Shown here: piece after piece, positions 42,395 to 51,532 of the stretch
How positions within the stretch are numbered: position 1 is the first letter of the stretch
How the letters are laid out: every line of letters begins with the position of its first letter
Origin: Pseudoxanthobacter soli DSM 19599
GTDB lineage: Bacteria > Pseudomonadota > Alphaproteobacteria > Rhizobiales > Segnochrobactraceae
Length of the DNA: 64,000 nucleotides
Direction of reading: 5' to 3'
NCBI GenBank assembly: GCA_945898215.1
Contig: CAMDHY010000002.1
Span: forward strand, 78,914-142,913
Notes under the pieces: generated by a model
The model's database searches: none
Seen by the model: the letters and a program-made list of their open reading frames with translations, nothing else
Told to the model about the DNA's origin: nothing
Made by a program: the position numbers and the translations under genes

Positions 42395-43150
42395 TCACGT
42401 CCGCATCAGCACGCCGCCATCGACCGCGAGTTCCACCCCCGTGATGAACGACGCCGCGTCGGAGAGCAGGAACAGCGCCGCGTTCGCCATGTCGTCCGCC
42501 GTACCGATGCGGCCGATCGGGACATAGTCGGCGACCGCCGTGCGGATCTCCTCGGAATCCCAGCGCGCCTGCAGCGGCGTCAGGGCCGGGCCGGGGAGGA
42601 TGGCGTTGGAGCGGATGCCATCGCGGGCACACTGCATGGCGATCGACTTCGACAGCGCGCAGACGCCGGCCTTCGAGGCCTGGTAGGCCTCCTGGGGCTT
42701 CAGGTCGCCGCGCAGCCACTGGATCGTCGAGAAGTGCACCATCGCGCCGCCGCCGGTCTTCTTCATCAGCGGCACAGCGAAGCGCGACGTCAGCAGCATC
42801 GTCTTGAGGTTGATGTCCATCACCTCGTCCCAGACGGACAAGTCGATGTCGAGGAAGCCCTTGTCGCGGCCGAACCAGAGCACGCCGGCGACGTTGGCGA
42901 GATAGTCGAGCCGGCCGGTGCGGGCGGCGGTGTCCGCCATCGTCTTCTCGACGAAGGCGGCGTCGCGCAGGTCGCCCTGCACGAAGACGAGGCGGTCACC
43001 GAAGCCCGACAGGCTCTCGGGCGCCGGCTTGATGTCGATCGCGGTGACGGCGGCGCCGGCCTTCAGGAGGTCGCGGGCGATCGCCTCGCCCATGCCGCCG
43101 CCGGCCCCGGTGACGACCGCCGTGCGGCCGGAAAAGTCGAAGCGGAGCAT
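42395..43150 (-). CDS. SDR-family NAD(P)-dependent oxidoreductase
   Basis: A 251-residue classical SDR: TGAGGGMGEAIARDLLKAG as the coenzyme loop, IDIKP suggesting NAD, NVAGVLW, catalytic serine in HFSTIQW, and YQASK. The C-terminal segment has LPGPALTPLQARW and ends VDGGVLMRT. The substrate is unknown. It is divergent from the aldehyde dehydrogenase gene, with the 19-bp operator-like palindrome between them. It may therefore belong to the same regulon and act on an alcohol or keto intermediate of the pathway. Confidence 0.87.
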   Translation of the reverse strand: MLRFDFSGRTAVVTGAGGGMGEAIARDLLKAGAAVTAIDIKPAPESLSGFGDRLVFVQGDLRDAAFVEKTMADTAARTGRLDYLANVAGVLWFGRDKGFLDIDLSVWDEVMDINLKTMLLTSRFAVPLMKKTGGGAMVHFSTIQWLRGDLKPQEAYQASKAGVCALSKSIAMQCARDGIRSNAILPGPALTPLQARWDSEEIRTAVADYVPIGRIGTADDMANAALFLLSDAASFITGVELAVDGGVLMRT

Positions 43151-43287
43151 GGCAGCCTTCCCCGAGAGTGAGCGAGCGGTGGGCTCGCGATGACGTGCGG
43201 TGGCAAACTGGCCAGAGCCCGGTCGACCGCCGATCCGGCGAAAATCGTTGCCACGCGCTCCGGACCCGATCAAGCGAAATCGCAAAG

Positions 43288-43306
43288 ATTTTCCAAAACA
43301 GAAAAT
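43288..43306. promoter_or_regulatory. Operator-like palindrome, copy 1 (SDR/aldehyde dehydrogenase divergent region)
   Basis: ATTTTCC-AAAAC-AGAAAAT, a 7-5-7 inverted repeat with one mismatch, embedded in an AT-rich patch 64 bp before the aldehyde dehydrogenase start. The arms extend to GATTTTC/GAAAATC with a 7-base spacer. It matches the perfect copy at 46566-46584 upstream of the transporter operon. The XRE-cupin regulator encoded between the two copies is the likely ligand. Confidence 0.6.
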
Positions 43307-43369
43307 CGTGCTAACGGTCGGCCTCCGGCGCGCCGCCCGGCGCGTCCGCCGCCGCCCGGAGCCTGCCCC

Positions 43370-44779
43370 ATGTCCGTAACCGCCGTCGCGCCGCACGCCT
43401 TCGAGGTGATCTCGCCGGTCGACGATCAGACCTACGTCACCCGCCCCTACGCCACCGCAACCGCGGTGGAGGCGGCGATGGCCGCCGCGGAAGCGGCGCA
43501 GAAGACGTGGCGCCGCACGCCGCTCGACCAGCGCGTCGCCGTCGTCAAGGCGTGGCTCGTCGAGATGGAGAAGCGCAGCGGCGACCTCGCCGACACGCTG
43601 TCGCGCTCGATGGGGCGGCCGCGGTGGCAGGCCGACGAGATGCCGCGCCTGAAGCTCGTCGGCGAGATCGCCATGCGGGAGGCGGCCGAGGTGCTGGCAG
43701 ACGCGGCCTACCCGACCGACCCCGGCATCCGCCGCTACGTGCGCCGCGAGCCGCTCGGCGTGACGCTGTCGATCTGCGCCTGGAATTATCCCACCGCGAT
43801 GATGTCGATGCTCGTCACCGAGCCGCTCATCGCCGGCAACGTCGTCATCCTCAAGCACTCGCCGCAGACGCCGCTCACCGCCGAGATCGCAGCAGAAGCC
43901 TTCGCCGCCGCCGGCGGGCCGGCCGGCGTCTTCCAGGCGCTGCACCTCTCGCACCCGGCGGCCGAGGCGCTGATCGGCTCGAACCGGCTCGGCGCCGTGC
44001 GTTTCATCGGCTCGGTCGGCGGCGGCCGGCGCGTCCATGCGGCGGCGGCCGGCACCCACACCCACGTCCACCTCGAGCTCGGCGGCAAGGACCCGGCCTA
44101 TCTCCGCCCCGACGCCGATCTCGCGGACGCCATCCCGCTCCTGACCGAAGGCTGCTTCTCCAACGCCGGCCAGTCGTGCTGCTCGGTCGAGCGCATCTAT
44201 GTCCACGAGGCGATCGCTGCCCGCTTCATCGAGGCGTTCACGGCGGACGCGGCGAACTGGACCCTCGGCCATCCGCTCGACGGCAAGCCGATGATCGGCC
44301 CGGTGGTGCGGGCGGTCGCCGCCGAGCAGATCAACGCCCGCGTCGCCCAGGCGATCGCGATGGGGGCCAAGCGCACCCATGCGGCGAACCGCTTCGGCGC
44401 CGCCGAGCTCGGCCGCGCCTATGTCGAGCCGGAGGTGCTGGCCTCCTGCACCGCCGACATGCCGATCATGCGCGACGAGCTGTTCGGCCCCGTTGCCTGC
44501 ATCCAGACGGTTTCGTCGGACGAAGAGGCGGTCGCGCTGATGAACGACAGCGAATACGGCCTGACGGCGAGCGTCTGGTCGGCCGACATCGCGGAGGCCG
44601 AGGCGATCGCGAGCGAACTCGAGGCCGGCACGGTGTTCGTCAATCGCTGCGACCACGCCGACCTCTATCTGCCGTGGGGCGGGGTGAAGTCCTCCGGCCT
44701 CGGCCGGGCGAACGCGAGGACGGGGGTGCTGGAGGCGACGCAGGCGAAGTCCTTCCACGTTCGCCGCCGCCTCGGCTGA
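43370..44779 (+). CDS. NAD(P)-dependent aldehyde dehydrogenase
   Basis: A 469-residue ALDH-superfamily enzyme. It has the cofactor and oxyanion asparagine in CAWNYPTAMM, GSVGGGRRVHAAAAG, the general-base glutamate in LELGGKDPAYL, and the catalytic cysteine in NAGQSCCSVERIYV. The C-terminal part includes MRDELFGPVACI and WGGVKSSGLGRANA. It belongs with semialdehyde or amino-aldehyde dehydrogenases; in context it would oxidise the aldehyde formed after amine oxidation. The start at ATG 43370 was chosen by homology. It heads a pair with the amidohydrolase gene 31 bp downstream. Confidence 0.92.
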   Translation: MSVTAVAPHAFEVISPVDDQTYVTRPYATATAVEAAMAAAEAAQKTWRRTPLDQRVAVVKAWLVEMEKRSGDLADTLSRSMGRPRWQADEMPRLKLVGEIAMREAAEVLADAAYPTDPGIRRYVRREPLGVTLSICAWNYPTAMMSMLVTEPLIAGNVVILKHSPQTPLTAEIAAEAFAAAGGPAGVFQALHLSHPAAEALIGSNRLGAVRFIGSVGGGRRVHAAAAGTHTHVHLELGGKDPAYLRPDADLADAIPLLTEGCFSNAGQSCCSVERIYVHEAIAARFIEAFTADAANWTLGHPLDGKPMIGPVVRAVAAEQINARVAQAIAMGAKRTHAANRFGAAELGRAYVEPEVLASCTADMPIMRDELFGPVACIQTVSSDEEAVALMNDSEYGLTASVWSADIAEAEAIASELEAGTVFVNRCDHADLYLPWGGVKSSGLGRANARTGVLEATQAKSFHVRRRLG

Positions 44780-44810
44780 GGCGGGGCGCCGGATTCGAGG
44801 GGACACCGCC

Positions 44811-45602
44811 ATGCTCGCCGCCGCGCCCGCCTTCACGCTGCCGGACGCGGCGACGCTCGCCGCCCTCGCGGCCGCCGGCGTCGAGGAGATCGCCGCCGCC
44901 CGGCCGGGGCCGCTGGCGCTGCTCTGCGAGCACGGCGGCAATGCCGTGCCGGCGCCGTGGGGCGACCTCGGGCTGCCGGCGGCGCTCTTCGCCTCCCACT
45001 TCGGCTACGACCCGGGGGCGGCGGCGCTGACGCGGGCGCTCGCCGCTCGGCTCGGCGCGCCGGCGGCGATCGGGCGCTGGTCGCGGCTGTTCGTCGATCT
45101 CAACCGCCAGGTACAGGCGTGGGAATGCGTGCGGCCGGACTGCTCGGGCATCCCGGTGCCGGGCAATCTCGACGTGACGCCGGACGATCTCGCGGCGCGG
45201 CTGGCGGTGGCGCGGGCGCCCTTCGACGCGGCCGCGGACCGGGCACTCGCGGGGCGGGCGGTGGTGCTCTCGATGCACACCTGTACGCCCGTCTACCATG
45301 CCCACCGGCGTCCCTGGCCGGTCGGCGTGCTCTGGCGCGAGCGCGCCGTGCTCGCCGCGCCTCTCATCGACGCGCTGGCGGCGCAAGGCTACGATCCGGT
45401 GGGGGACAACGAGCCCTACGACTGGCGCGAGGCGGAGGGCTACACCCTGCAGGACACCCGCACCGGCGGCCGGGTCGCCCTCTATCTCGAGGTCCGGAAC
45501 GACCTGCTGGCGACGGAGGCCGACGTCGCAGCGCACGCCGATCGCATCGGCGCGGCGCTGCAGACGGCGCTGGCGGACTGGGAGGCGCGCCGTGCGGGGT
45601 GA
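44811..45602 (+). CDS. N-formylglutamate amidohydrolase family protein
   Basis: A 263-residue member of the FGase family, zinc carboxypeptidase-like hydrolases that cleave N-formyl- or other N-acylglutamates. Conserved motifs are LLCEHGGNAVP with metal-binding Glu and His, FGYDPGAAALTRALAARLGA, WSRLFVDLNRQV, and SMHTCTPVYHAH with the second metal His. There are no hut genes nearby, so the histidine pathway is unlikely. Hydrolysis of a gamma-glutamyl or related amide would suit the PuuA-like ligase of this cluster. ATG 44811 is 31 bp after the ALDH stop. Confidence 0.83.
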   Translation: MLAAAPAFTLPDAATLAALAAAGVEEIAAARPGPLALLCEHGGNAVPAPWGDLGLPAALFASHFGYDPGAAALTRALAARLGAPAAIGRWSRLFVDLNRQVQAWECVRPDCSGIPVPGNLDVTPDDLAARLAVARAPFDAAADRALAGRAVVLSMHTCTPVYHAHRRPWPVGVLWRERAVLAAPLIDALAAQGYDPVGDNEPYDWREAEGYTLQDTRTGGRVALYLEVRNDLLATEADVAAHADRIGAALQTALADWEARRAG

Positions 45603-45619
45603 TGTCATTTCGGGGTTAT

Positions 45620-45853
45620 TCCCGGCCTCGTGCCGGGAACCCATACGCTCGCCTCGCACGCGCCGTTCGACGCCAGTCACCCCCTTCTCCCGCAGGGCGG
45701 GAGAAGGTGCCCGAAGGGCGGATGAGGGCCGCGCCGCGGGGCGGCGCGGAAGCCACGGGCAAGAGCGGCGCGCGGGGCACCGGCGCGCTCCGCACGCCGG
45801 CCCTCATCCGGCGCTGCGCGCCACCTTCTCCCCGCCTTCCGCCGGGAGAAGGG
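45620..45853. repeat. Palindromic repeats, cluster D (small hairpin plus inverted pair)
   Basis: The set begins with TTCCCGGC-CTCGT-GCCGGGAA (45620-45640), then a left unit CACCCCCTTCTCCCGC-AGG-GCGGGAGAAGG followed by GCCCGAAGGGC and GGATGAGGG (45679-45728), and a right unit, its inverse, CCCTCATCCGGCGC to CGGGAGAAGGG (45801-45853). This CTTCTCCCGC/GGATGAGGG pattern is a widespread rhizobial intergenic repeat. It occupies the whole 300-bp gap before the regulator gene. Confidence 0.8.
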
Positions 45854-45902
45854 AAGCGTCGTCCGCCGCCCCGTGCCGCTTCTCCACCCCCGGCCGCCGT
45901 CC

Positions 45903-46502
45903 ATGACCCGCGTCTCCGTCCACGAGATCGCGGCGCAGATCCGCGACTACCGCAAGAAGCAGGGGCTGACGCTGCAGGACATCTCGGAGATGTCCGGCCT
46001 CTCCGTCTCGACGCTGTCGAAGATCGAGAACGGCAAGACGCGGCTGACGCTCGACACCGCCCTCGTCCTCGCCGGCATACTGAAGGTGCCGGTGACCGGC
46101 TTCCTCGCCGAGGACGTGGTGCGGCCGACGGCGCGGCGCTCGATCACGCGGGCGGGCGAGGGCGTCGTCCACGACGTCAACGGCCTGCGCTTCGAGGTGC
46201 TGTGCGCCGACTTCAAGGAGAAGCGCAACTTCTTCTGGCGCGTCACCGTCTCAGCCCGCTCTCTCGACGAGGGCGGCGGCTGGCGCAGCCATCCGGGCGA
46301 GGAATTCCTGTCGGTGATCTCCGGCACCCTCGAACTCCACACCGAGCATTACGAGACGGTGCGGCTCGGAGCGGGCGACTCGATCCTCTTCGACGCCACC
46401 ATGCGCCATGCCTATGTCGCCGCCGGCGAGGGCGACGCCGTGCTCTTGATGTCGAACACCATCCCGCTCGACACCAGCGAAGAGGGGGGCGAGGCGGTGT
46501 AG
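45903..46502 (+). CDS. XRE-family regulator with C-terminal cupin domain
   Basis: A 199-residue repressor or activator. Residues 5-60 form an XRE helix-turn-helix (IRDYRKKQGLTLQDISEMSG, SVSTLSKIENGKTRLTLDT), and residues 90-185 a cupin (FFWRVTVSARSLDEGGGW, HPGEEFLSVISGTLELHTEH, GDSILFDATMRHAYVAAG). PuuR, the putrescine-pathway repressor, has this architecture. Placement between the aldehyde dehydrogenase pair and the transporter operon, each preceded by the same palindrome, makes it the probable controller of both, with pathway substrate or intermediate as cupin ligand. Confidence 0.9.
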   Translation: MTRVSVHEIAAQIRDYRKKQGLTLQDISEMSGLSVSTLSKIENGKTRLTLDTALVLAGILKVPVTGFLAEDVVRPTARRSITRAGEGVVHDVNGLRFEVLCADFKEKRNFFWRVTVSARSLDEGGGWRSHPGEEFLSVISGTLELHTEHYETVRLGAGDSILFDATMRHAYVAAGEGDAVLLMSNTIPLDTSEEGGEAV

Positions 46503-46565
46503 GTGGCGCGGCGTGGTCGCGAGCGCGCTGTCGCCGACCCTTTGCGGGCGCAAGGTTTCGCAGCA

Positions 46566-46617
46566 ATTTTCCATTTCGGAAAATCCGCTTGCCTCCTTCC
46601 GCCGGCGATCCTACCAT
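46566..46617 (+). promoter_or_regulatory. Transporter operon promoter with operator copy 2
   Basis: ATTTTCC-ATTTC-GGAAAAT (46566-46584) is a perfect 7-5-7 palindrome. It lies directly upstream of a TTGCCT (46589-46594) and TACCAT (46612-46617) pair with 17-bp spacing, 63 bp before the livG-like start. The half-sites match copy 1 at 43288. Confidence 0.65.
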
Positions 46618-46680
46618 CGCTGATGCCGTGGCGGAGGGGCCGGACGGCGGGCGACGAGACCGAACGGGGAGGTGAGCCGG

Positions 46681-47400
46681 GTGCTGTCGGTCGAGCAGGT
46701 GAGCAAGCGGTTCGGCGGCGTGCAGGCGCTGCAGGACGTCACGCTCGTCTGCCGCCCGGGCGAGATTGTCGGGCTGATCGGCCCGAACGGCGCCGGTAAG
46801 TCCTCGCTCGTCAACGTCGTCACCGGCCTGATCGCCCCCGACGGCGGCCAGGTGCGGCTCGGCGACCGCGAGCTCGCCGGCCGCGGGCCGGAGTTCGCCG
46901 CCCAGTCCGGCGTCGCCCGCACCTTCCAGAACCTGCGGCTGTTCAAGCAGTTGTCCGTCCGCCAGAACGTTGAGGTGGCGCTCACCTCCGGCCATCGCCA
47001 CCGCCCCGACCGCGTCGCCGGGCTGACGGTCGACGCGCTGCTCGCCCAGCAGGGCCTGTCGGACCTCGCCGAGGCGCCGGCCGGCGTACTCTCCTACGGT
47101 CACCAGCGGCGCCTCGAGATCGCCCGCGCGCTGGCGCTCGGCCCCGAGGTGATGCTGCTCGACGAGCCCGCCGCGGGCATGAACGACCAGGAGACCGAGG
47201 CGCTCGCGCTGACCATCCGCGAGATCCGCGACGAGCGCTCGCTCGGCATCATCGTCATCGACCATGACCTCGGCTTCATCATGGGCCTGTGCGACCGCAT
47301 CACCGTCATGGACATGGGCCGCGTCGTCGCCGATGGCACGCCGGAGGCGATCCGCAACGACCCGGTGGTGATCGAGATCTATCTCGGCACAGTGCACTGA
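46681..47400 (+). CDS. Liv-type ABC transporter ATPase, LivG family
   Basis: A 239-residue ATP-binding subunit: Walker A GPNGAGKSS, Q-loop region ARTFQNLRLFKQLSV, signature LSYGHQRRLEIARAL, Walker B VMLLDEPAAGM, and the H-loop in IVIDHDLGFIM. The late GRVVADGTPEAI is typical of LivG. The signature is an atypical LSYGH instead of LSGGQ, as in many LivG proteins. The GTG at 46681 was chosen over one 9 bp upstream because GGGGAGG stands at the right distance. It is the first gene of the transporter operon. Confidence 0.92.
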   Translation: MLSVEQVSKRFGGVQALQDVTLVCRPGEIVGLIGPNGAGKSSLVNVVTGLIAPDGGQVRLGDRELAGRGPEFAAQSGVARTFQNLRLFKQLSVRQNVEVALTSGHRHRPDRVAGLTVDALLAQQGLSDLAEAPAGVLSYGHQRRLEIARALALGPEVMLLDEPAAGMNDQETEALALTIREIRDERSLGIIVIDHDLGFIMGLCDRITVMDMGRVVADGTPEAIRNDPVVIEIYLGTVH

Positions 47401-47528
47401 GGCGCGCTCGCGCGCTGGCACCGATTTCGCACCCGTCGCCGGCGACGCTCCGCCCGCGGCGATCCGCATAGGGAGAGGCCCCGCGGTCGGCGCCGCGCCG
47501 ACGGGGGCGACAAACAGGGGAACCAGCC

Positions 47529-48689
47529 ATGTCGCATCGTTCGCTCTTGCTCGGGACGGCCGCCGCGCTGGCCCTCTTCGCCGGTCCGGCGCTCGCCGAG
47601 GGCCCGACCATCAAGATCGGCCTCGCCGCCTCGCTCACCGGCGACTTCGCCCCCTACAGCGAGGCCGAGGGTGCCCGCTGCATGGCCGACCAGCTCAACA
47701 AGGCGGCCGGCCCCGATGATCCGAAGATCGAGATCCTGATCGAGGATTCCCGCTCCGACGCGCAGCTCTCGGTCTCGCTCGGCCAGAAGTTCCTCGACGA
47801 GAAGGCGCAGGTGATCGCCGGCGTGCCGTTCCCCGACGCGCTGATCCCGATGTCGCAGATGGCGGCGAGCTACGGCGCCACCGTCTATTCCGCCCCGAAC
47901 ACCCAGGTGGAGATGCACGAGGTCGGGCTCGACAACTTCATCGCGGGCGCCGTGCCCGATCCGATGAACGCCGCCGCTACCGCCGTGGCGGTTGCCGCCG
48001 CCGGCGGCAAGGCGACGGTGATCCTCACCTCCGAGGACGGCGCCTCGTGGTCGGCGAAGACGCCGGAGTGGTTCGGCGAGGCGCTCGAGAAGACCGGCGG
48101 CAAGGTCGTCGGCAAGCTCGCCTATTCCTTCGGCACCACCGACTGGTCGCCGCAGATCGCCGAGATCAAGGCGTTCGCGGACAAGCCGGACACCGTCTAC
48201 GTGTGCGGCCCGGTGCCGGACGTCGGCATCCTCGTGCGGCAGCTGCGCTCGAACGGCTTCGATGGCATCGTCGCCGGCTGCGACGGCTTCGACGACCCGT
48301 CGCTGGAGGAGACCGTCGGCAACCCCGCCTATCTCGACAAGGTGATGTTCGCCACCCACGGCGTGATGGGCGACGGCGGCCAGATCGACCAGTTCATCGC
48401 TGCCTGCAAGGCCGCCGGCTACAAGGTCAACGGCATCTTCGACGCGCTCGGCGCCGACATGGTGCAGGTGGTCTACGATGCCGCCAAGGCGTCCGGCAGC
48501 GACGATCCGGTGAAGCTGCGCGAGGCGATCCGCGCCAGCGACGGCTCGAAGACGGTGATGTCCGACAACCTCTCCTTCAAGGAGAAGCTCGCCTATCCGG
48601 TGAAGACGATCCCGGTCATCGGCTTCAAGGACGGCAAGCGCGTCGTCATCGCCGACGACGTGCCGGTGTTCGTCCCGTACCTGAAGTGA
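47529..48689 (+). CDS. Liv-type ABC transporter substrate-binding protein
   Basis: A 386-residue periplasmic binding protein of the Leu/Ile/Val-binding fold. A Sec signal peptide (LLLGTAAALALFAGPALA) is cleaved before EGPTIKIGLAASLTGDFAP. The mature sequence has the type I lobes, with GARCMADQLNKAAGPD, VIAGVPFPDALIPM, VYSAPNTQVEMHE and GIFDALGADMVQVVYDA. The usual substrate alpha-amino/carboxylate contacts are not evident to me, so the ligand may be an amine, amide or urea derivative. It sits between livG and livF, 128 bp after livG. Confidence 0.9.
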   Translation: MSHRSLLLGTAAALALFAGPALAEGPTIKIGLAASLTGDFAPYSEAEGARCMADQLNKAAGPDDPKIEILIEDSRSDAQLSVSLGQKFLDEKAQVIAGVPFPDALIPMSQMAASYGATVYSAPNTQVEMHEVGLDNFIAGAVPDPMNAAATAVAVAAAGGKATVILTSEDGASWSAKTPEWFGEALEKTGGKVVGKLAYSFGTTDWSPQIAEIKAFADKPDTVYVCGPVPDVGILVRQLRSNGFDGIVAGCDGFDDPSLEETVGNPAYLDKVMFATHGVMGDGGQIDQFIAACKAAGYKVNGIFDALGADMVQVVYDAAKASGSDDPVKLREAIRASDGSKTVMSDNLSFKEKLAYPVKTIPVIGFKDGKRVVIADDVPVFVPYLK

Positions 48690-48788
48690 GCGCCCGCCTG
48701 CCTTGACCGATGCCGCCGGCGCGGGGACCTTCCCGCGCCGGACCCAGACACACCTGACGTTCCCGTTCACCTCACGCATCGGACCGGC

Positions 48789-49493
<705 letters not shown>

Positions 49494-49503
49494 AGGGCGC
49501 GCG

Positions 49504-50403
49504 ATGGACTACGCCATCCAGCAGATCGTCAACGCCCTCGCCTTCGGGTCGGAGTATGCGCTGCTCGCCCTTGGCCTCGCCCTCGTCTTCTCGATCATGG
49601 GGCTCGTCAACTTCGCCCACGGCGAGATCATCGCGGTCGCCGGCTACTCGGTGTTCTTCGCCGTGGCGCTCGGGCTGCAGTCGGTGCTCGGCGCCGTCAC
49701 CATCGCCATCGTGATGGGTATCGTCACGGCGCTCGTCTTCGAGCGCGTCGCCTTCCGGCCGGTGCGCTACGCACCGACGACGACGGGACTGCTCACCGCC
49801 TTCGGCGTCTCGATCGTCGTGCAGAACATGCTGACGCTGTTCGTCTCGCCGAAGGCGCGCGCCGTCCCGGTGCTCGGGCCGCTCAACCAGACCTTCTTCA
49901 TCGGCCCCTATGCGGTGTCCTCGCTGCAGCTGCTCGAGCTCGCCGTCACCATCGTCGCCATCGTCGCGCTGGTGCTCTTCCTCAACCGCAGCCTGCTCGG
50001 CCTCGCCATCCGCGCCGCGGCGCGCGACTTCTCGACCGTGCGGCTGATGGGGGTGAAGGCGAACCGCGTCATCGCCACCGGCTTCGCGCTGTCGGGCTTC
50101 CTCGCCGGGGTCGTCTCGGTGTTCATCCTCGCCCGCCGTGGCAGCGTCGAGCCGGACTTCGGCTCGGCCCCCGTCATCAAGGCCTTCGTCGCCTGCGTGC
50201 TCGGCGGCTTCGGTTCCCTCGCCGGCGCCGCCGTCGGCGGCATGGTGCTGGGCTTCCTCGACGTCGCCATCCTGGTGGCGCTGCCGCAGAAGTTCGGTGG
50301 CCTGCGCGACGCGCTCACCTATTTCCTCGTCGGCGTCGTGCTGTTCTGGCGGCCGCAGGGCCTGCTCGGCCGCACCGTCGAGCTCGGCGACAAGGAGGTC
50401 TGA
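49504..50403 (+). CDS. Liv-type ABC transporter permease, LivH family
   Basis: A 299-residue inner-membrane permease with about eight helices. LivH landmarks: LALGLALVFSIMGLVNFAHG with the adjoining GEIIAVAGY, VAFRPVRYAPTTTGLLTAFG, the EAA-like loop in AIRAAARDFSTVRLMGV, and FVACVLGGFGSLAGAAVGGM. It starts 10 bp after livF and is separated from the livM-like gene by 3 bp, so the operon is compact here. Confidence 0.94.
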   Translation: MDYAIQQIVNALAFGSEYALLALGLALVFSIMGLVNFAHGEIIAVAGYSVFFAVALGLQSVLGAVTIAIVMGIVTALVFERVAFRPVRYAPTTTGLLTAFGVSIVVQNMLTLFVSPKARAVPVLGPLNQTFFIGPYAVSSLQLLELAVTIVAIVALVLFLNRSLLGLAIRAAARDFSTVRLMGVKANRVIATGFALSGFLAGVVSVFILARRGSVEPDFGSAPVIKAFVACVLGGFGSLAGAAVGGMVLGFLDVAILVALPQKFGGLRDALTYFLVGVVLFWRPQGLLGRTVELGDKEV

Positions 50404-50406
50404 GCC

Positions 50407-51489
50407 ATGGCCCCCGCCCAGTCGCCCGCCGCACCCATGCCCGCCGACCGCTCGATGCCGCCGCTGTTGCGCTCCATCCTCGGCGGCCTCGTCGTGGCGG
50501 TTCCCGTCGTGGTGATCGGCGTGCTGATCCTCTGGCTCGCGCCGCCCTACCAGGTGCGCATCGCCTTTGCCGGCTACGTCAACCTCGTCATCGTCGTCGG
50601 CCTGCAGATCTTCATGGGCAACGCCAACATCGGCAACTTCGGCCACAGCGCCTTCGTCGGCGTCGGCGCCTATTTCGTCGCGATCCTCGCGACCCCGCTC
50701 GCCGCCAAGAAGCTCTCCATCCCGAACGCGCCGTTCGGCCTCTCCCAGGTCGTGCTCGATCCGATCGTCGCCGCGGTCGTCGCCCTCGGCATCGTCGGCG
50801 TGCTGGCGCTGCTCACCGGCTTCATCATCTCCCGGCTGTCGGGCATCGCCGCCTCGATCGTGACGCTGTCGCTGCTGATCATCTCGCACGGCGTCTTCAT
50901 CAACTACACCGACCTGTTCAAGGGCGCCCAGGCCTTCTTCGGCATCCCCGTCGTCATCGGCCTGCCGACGGCGATCGCGGTGGCGGTGGCGGCGATCGTC
51001 GTCGCGCGCGTCTTCCGTGACAGCCAGGACGGCGTGCAGCTGCGCGCCAGCGCCGACGACGTGCTGGCGGCGCGCGCGTTCGGGGTCGACGTCGTCAAAT
51101 TGCGCTTCAAGGCGTGGGTGCTGAGCGCGCTCGTCTGCGGCGCCGCCGGCATCATGTACGCCTACTTCATGGGCGCGGTGATCGCCCGCGCCTTCTTCTT
51201 CCAGCAGGTGTTCCTGACGCTCGCCATGCTGATCCTCGGCGGCATGCGCACGGTGTCGGGCGCCGTCGTCGGCTGCGCCATCCTGTCGATCGGGCTCGAG
51301 GCGATCCGCAGCCTGGAAAGCGGCGCCACCATCATGGGTGTCAAGCTGCCGGAGATGCTCGGCCTCTCCGGCCTGTCTCTCGGCGCCGTCATCGTGCTCG
51401 GCATGGCGTTCCGGCCGAACGGCCTGATGGGCCGCCTCGAGCTCGACGAACTCGCCGCCGGCTGGCTCAGGCGGCTCCGGCGGTCCTGA
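50407..51489 (+). CDS. Liv-type ABC transporter permease, LivM family
   Basis: A 360-residue permease with about nine helices. LivM features: GLQIFMGNANIGNFGHSAFV near residue 60, VGVGAYFVAILATPLAAKK, the EAA-like loop RASADDVLAARAFGVDVVKL, and AMLILGGMRTVSGAVVGC. Its N-terminus is rich in Pro and Met and presumably cytoplasmic. It completes the five-gene transporter, and the glutamine-synthetase-like gene follows after 43 bp in the same orientation. Confidence 0.93.
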   Translation: MAPAQSPAAPMPADRSMPPLLRSILGGLVVAVPVVVIGVLILWLAPPYQVRIAFAGYVNLVIVVGLQIFMGNANIGNFGHSAFVGVGAYFVAILATPLAAKKLSIPNAPFGLSQVVLDPIVAAVVALGIVGVLALLTGFIISRLSGIAASIVTLSLLIISHGVFINYTDLFKGAQAFFGIPVVIGLPTAIAVAVAAIVVARVFRDSQDGVQLRASADDVLAARAFGVDVVKLRFKAWVLSALVCGAAGIMYAYFMGAVIARAFFFQQVFLTLAMLILGGMRTVSGAVVGCAILSIGLEAIRSLESGATIMGVKLPEMLGLSGLSLGAVIVLGMAFRPNGLMGRLELDELAAGWLRRLRRS

Positions 51490-51532
51490 GCCTCTCCCTC
51501 TCCAAAAGCGCTCAGTCGCAAGGTTGAAGACG

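Noticed and set aside
42395..44941. Minus-strand frame covering the aldehyde dehydrogenase gene and running into the SDR
   Set aside because: Only the SDR part (to 43150) has protein motifs; the rest is the complement of the ALDH coding sequence.
44811..45602. HutG of the histidine utilisation pathway
   Set aside because: No hutH, hutU, hutI or hutF nearby; the cluster's other members fit an amine route.
45679..45853. CRISPR array or integron-like repeats at the regular palindromic sequences
   Set aside because: Units are inverted pairs, not direct repeats with uniform spacers, and no cas or integrase genes are present in the window.
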